Shown: positions 61,162 to 64,000 of the stretch, one piece after another
Position numbering within the stretch: the stretch's first letter is position 1
Layout of the letters: every line of letters begins with the position of its first letter
Assembly (NCBI GenBank): GCA_964489525.1
Contig: CAZAYY010000007.1
Span: 102,826-166,825 of the forward strand
Direction: 5' to 3'
Length of the DNA: 64,000 nt
DNA from: CAZAYY01 sp964489525
GTDB lineage: Bacteria > Chloroflexota > Anaerolineae > Anaerolineales > JABWBV01
The notes under the pieces: generated by a model
The model's database searches: none
What the model was told of the DNA's origin: nothing
What the model saw: the letters and a program-made list of their open reading frames with translations, nothing else
Position numbers and translations under genes: made by a program

Positions 61162-64000
61162 ATGTTTGCTGGCACTCCCTGGGGGACTGCAATCCGGTCA
61201 CTGCGCCTTCCAATGCTGTTTGCGGCCGGGTTCGTCCTAGTGATTGGGTTGTCTTTTGGCTTGGATGTGCCCAATGGCAGCGCTTTCGCTTCTTCTTTGA
61301 ACCGCGCCCCCAGCGCCCGTCCGGTGGACTACTGCAATTTGCAGTGGCCTTATTCCCTGAGCGTCAATGGCGGTCAAACCACTGAATACATTTATGGACG
61401 GGTGTATGAGGCTGGCCTGACTGAAGCCGGAGGGGCCGCTTCAGACGTGATCGGGCAGGTGGGTTACGGTCCACTTAACAGTGACCCGACCCTGGATACC
61501 GCTGGATGGACTTTCTTTTCCACCATGTTTAACGTCCAGTATGGAAACGACGATGAATACATGGGCACGCTGACTGCCCCCAACCCTGGTGTGGTGACTC
61601 AATATGCCTACATCTACCGCTTCAGTGTGGATAATGGCGAAACCTTCACCTACTGTGATTCAGATGGGAACGGAACCAATTTCGGGTTGAGCTTTGATAA
61701 GACCAAACTGGGCACCATGACCGTGAACCCCACCGTGACGGCCGCTCCTACGCAAACTCTGTCCCCAACTGCAACTGCCACACCGACCCCAACTCCCTCT
61801 GCAACACCCGATCCGGTGTTGACCCCCACCACTACCGCTTTGCCCTGCAGCCTGGCTGTGGTTGGTGACGGCAGTGTGGATACCGGTGCTCTGTATCACA
61901 ATAACCTTGAGGCTGCCTACCGTGATCCTGTGGGGGCCATTGCAGCCGATGGCCAGGCTGTGGTCAAATTGCGAGCTTGCGCAGGGGATATTGCCACAGT
62001 AGAAGTGCTGGTCTGGCGGACGAATGATCCGTCTCCCTGGCAAGTTTACACGATGGTGATTTCCGACACCGTAGGTGGCTATGATTATTGGGGTTACACG
62101 GTTCCTGGCCCTGGTACGACGATTGACCAGTGGTACCAGTTCCGCCTGACGGATGGCGGGCTGGTGGGGTATTACCATCCGATCAGCGGAAACACTGGCC
62201 CGGGAAAATTTGAAAACAACTTGTTGAATCCGTCCTGGAGCCTGCCCACTTCTGGGGGCGGCGGTGGAGGTGGTGGGGGTGGAAGCACTGAGCCTTTTGA
62301 TGTTCCCACCTGGATCGAAGATGCCATCATCTATCAAATTTTCCCCGACCGGTTCCGCAATGGGGATTCCGCTAACGACCCGGTCACCGGTACTCAAATT
62401 TACCGCCCGGGCGGGTGTGCGGCATATCCGCATGATGACCCGACCAACAATGACTGCCTGGTTGAAAAAAGAAGTTGGACCCAACCGCTGCTGCAGCCCA
62501 GTTGGGGGTTCGATTTTTATGGGGGCGATCTGCAAGGTGTGATTGATAAGATCAATGAAGGATATTTCACGGACCTGGGTGTGAATTTGATTTATTTCAA
62601 CCCGGTTTTCAATGCATCCTCAAACCATGGGTACGACACCAATGATTATTACAATATCCGCCCGTATTTTGGGGACAATGCCAAATTTGAACAATTAATT
62701 GCCGCAGCCAACGCGAAGAACATCCGAATCATCCTCGATGCTGTTTTTAATCATGGGGGCATGGACAGCAAGTACCTTGACCCGTTTAACCGCTGGCCGT
62801 CTGACCTGGGCGCGTGTGAATCGGCATCTTCTCCCTATCGGTCCTGGTTTGTACAGGGCAGTGCAAAAGCCAATTGCGATGGCGATTGGGGTTGGAGCGG
62901 CTGGTATGGCTATGACACCCTGCCGGAGTTTGTGGATGGCAGTGCTGAAGTGCGCGACTTTTTCTACCGAGGCGGTAGTCCACAAAGCCCCAACGGTGTG
63001 TCTGTTTCGGAGTTTTGGCTGGACAAAGGGATCGCCGGTTGGCGCTACGATGTGGCTCAGGATATCACGCATGATTGGTTTCAGGAAATGAGGCCCTACC
63101 TTAAAGGAACCGGCCAGGACGCCTATGGCAGCCAAGATGTGTATCTGTTAGGCGAAGCCACCGGCGGCTGCAATTGGAGCCTGTATGCTGCCTATGCCAA
63201 TTCTGCTGAACTGGATGGGGTGATGAACTACTGCTTCCGAGATTGGGCGCGTGGTTTTGCAGATGGGGACTCCGTTGAAAACTTTGTGGCCACCTTTGAA
63301 AGTTTCCGCAGCCTGTTTTCTCCCTCGGCATTTTATTCTATGATGAACCTGGTTTCATCCCATGACTCGCCGCGTATGCTCACGATGCTGAATGAAAATA
63401 AAAACCGGATGAAGCTGTCGGTGCTGCTGCAAATGACCATTCCAGGGGTGCCCTCAGTCTATTATGGGGATGAAGTGGGTTTGCCCGGAGGCGGCGACCC
63501 GGATAACCGGCGGGTATACCCCTGGGCTGACCAGGGCCTTTCTCCCGATGTAAATATGTACGACTTCTTCAAAAAAATCATTGGCATTCGAAACAGCTAC
63601 AGCCCCTTGCGCGGGGGTGATATGGATTTTCTCCACGCATCCAGCGGCATTCTTAGCTACGCCCGTTGGGATGATCAAGGTACGGTGATTGTGGTTCTGA
63701 ACAACACGGATTCTTCAAAACCGGCGACAATTCCAGTGGCAACCTACCTTGCCAACGGGGTAACGCTGGCCGATCTGTTGAATCCTTCCAACCGGGCAAA
63801 CTACACCGTTTCGGGGGGATACATCAGCCTGACGGTACCTGCCAAGTGGGGTGCAGTGCTTTACACGGACGTTACCATTGGTCTGCCCACGCCTACACCC
63901 TCGGTATCCCCATCTGCCACAGCCACTCCGGATCCGGAACCAACTTCAACCGCCACGTCCACTGCGACTGCAACCCTGGAACCGTCCTCAACCTCAACCG
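61162..64000 (+). CDS. Secreted GH13 alpha-amylase family enzyme, 3' end outside window
   Basis: At least 946 residues from ATG 61162, behind GGAGG. N-terminal hydrophobic signal segment; a beta-rich domain at ~50-200; a PTPTP linker; a second beta-rich domain at ~230-370; a Gly linker (GGGGGGGGGGS). The GH13 barrel follows: region I DAVFNH, region II GWRYDVAQD (nucleophile Asp630), region III GEATGG (acid Glu665) and region IV SSHDSPR (Asp735; usual Asn-His-Asp is Ser-His-Asp). Overall resembles neopullulanase/cyclomaltodextrinase-type enzymes acting on starch or pullulan. A second Pro/Thr linker (~910 on) continues past the edge, presumably to another module. Confidence 0.92.
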   Translation, partial: MFAGTPWGTAIRSLRLPMLFAAGFVLVIGLSFGLDVPNGSAFASSLNRAPSARPVDYCNLQWPYSLSVNGGQTTEYIYGRVYEAGLTEAGGAASDVIGQVGYGPLNSDPTLDTAGWTFFSTMFNVQYGNDDEYMGTLTAPNPGVVTQYAYIYRFSVDNGETFTYCDSDGNGTNFGLSFDKTKLGTMTVNPTVTAAPTQTLSPTATATPTPTPSATPDPVLTPTTTALPCSLAVVGDGSVDTGALYHNNLEAAYRDPVGAIAADGQAVVKLRACAGDIATVEVLVWRTNDPSPWQVYTMVISDTVGGYDYWGYTVPGPGTTIDQWYQFRLTDGGLVGYYHPISGNTGPGKFENNLLNPSWSLPTSGGGGGGGGGGSTEPFDVPTWIEDAIIYQIFPDRFRNGDSANDPVTGTQIYRPGGCAAYPHDDPTNNDCLVEKRSWTQPLLQPSWGFDFYGGDLQGVIDKINEGYFTDLGVNLIYFNPVFNASSNHGYDTNDYYNIRPYFGDNAKFEQLIAAANAKNIRIILDAVFNHGGMDSKYLDPFNRWPSDLGACESASSPYRSWFVQGSAKANCDGDWGWSGWYGYDTLPEFVDGSAEVRDFFYRGGSPQSPNGVSVSEFWLDKGIAGWRYDVAQDITHDWFQEMRPYLKGTGQDAYGSQDVYLLGEATGGCNWSLYAAYANSAELDGVMNYCFRDWARGFADGDSVENFVATFESFRSLFSPSAFYSMMNLVSSHDSPRMLTMLNENKNRMKLSVLLQMTIPGVPSVYYGDEVGLPGGGDPDNRRVYPWADQGLSPDVNMYDFFKKIIGIRNSYSPLRGGDMDFLHASSGILSYARWDDQGTVIVVLNNTDSSKPATIPVATYLANGVTLADLLNPSNRANYTVSGGYISLTVPAKWGAVLYTDVTIGLPTPTPSVSPSATATPDPEPTSTATSTATATLEPSSTST

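Noticed and set aside
61660..62535. 291-codon minus-strand open frame opposite the amylase gene
   Set aside because: It is antisense to the GH13 gene, which continues without a stop to the edge; the Gly/Ser-like tail mirrors the linkers.

Overview
The window reads as a 64-kb chromosomal segment of a bacterium from the phylum Chloroflexota, most likely class Anaerolineae. This is inferred from gene content and style: secreted proteins with Pro/Thr linkers, a Bacillus-type fadN/fadA beta-oxidation set, a deazaflavin-type nitroreductase, paired DUF990-like ABC-2 permeases, a pyruvoyl arginine decarboxylase with a deoxyhypusine-synthase-like protein, and a very large RHS protein. A run of 10 N at 50432-50441 shows that this is a gapped assembly. 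No IS element, integrase, phage gene or CRISPR array was found, and no gene-free stretch exceeds about 300 bases.

Region 1 (1-12.6 kb) is one tight plus-strand array. It holds a broken gene end, two half-size ABC exporters that look like an asymmetric heterodimer, a degenerate UvrD/AddB-like ATPase, an intact UvrD-like helicase, a free-standing Fe-S PD-(D/E)XK nuclease, RecJ, and a DegT-type PLP aminotransferase. The middle four genes look like a split AddAB-type DNA end-processing set. Region 2 (12.6-14.9 kb) is an ECF sigma factor, a V4R-domain protein and a class II histone-deacetylase-like amidohydrolase, closed by a bidirectional terminator. A membrane protein and tRNA-Pro(GGG), with its own promoter and terminator, follow on the minus strand.

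Region 3 (15.8-26.2 kb) is a fatty-acid or acyl-CoA degradation array. It has a TetR regulator with a near-consensus promoter and a palindromic operator, a metallo-hydrolase, two dissimilar acyl-CoA dehydrogenases (one lacking the catalytic Glu region), an NAD-dependent epimerase-like protein, a lipoprotein, FadN, FadA and an SCP2-like protein, then a strong terminator. Region 4 (26.2-38.9 kb) is a surface or secretion module: a DUF333 lipoprotein, a secreted cohesin-like protein, and a 3645-residue secreted protein with dockerin, Ig-like, beta-helix, RHS/YD and unknown C-terminal toxin-like regions. The cohesin/dockerin pairing in adjacent genes is the most unusual feature of the window.

Region 5 (38.9-53.0 kb) holds a PEP-synthase-like phosphotransferase translationally coupled to a divergent PlsY-like protein, cold-shock and RRM RNA-binding proteins behind a long leader, a minus-strand set (GDPD, double GNAT, deazaflavin-type nitroreductase), a glutamine cyclotransferase and CrtISO-like oxidoreductase pair, two membrane proteins (one MFS, interrupted by the gap), and an ABC-2 exporter. 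Region 6 (53.1-64 kb) holds a membrane-anchored clostripain-type protease, a three-gene polyamine operon (arginine to agmatine to putrescine, then a DHS-like enzyme), a YcaQ-type glycosylase, a lipoprotein, a HAD phosphatase, and a secreted GH13 amylase that runs off the right edge.
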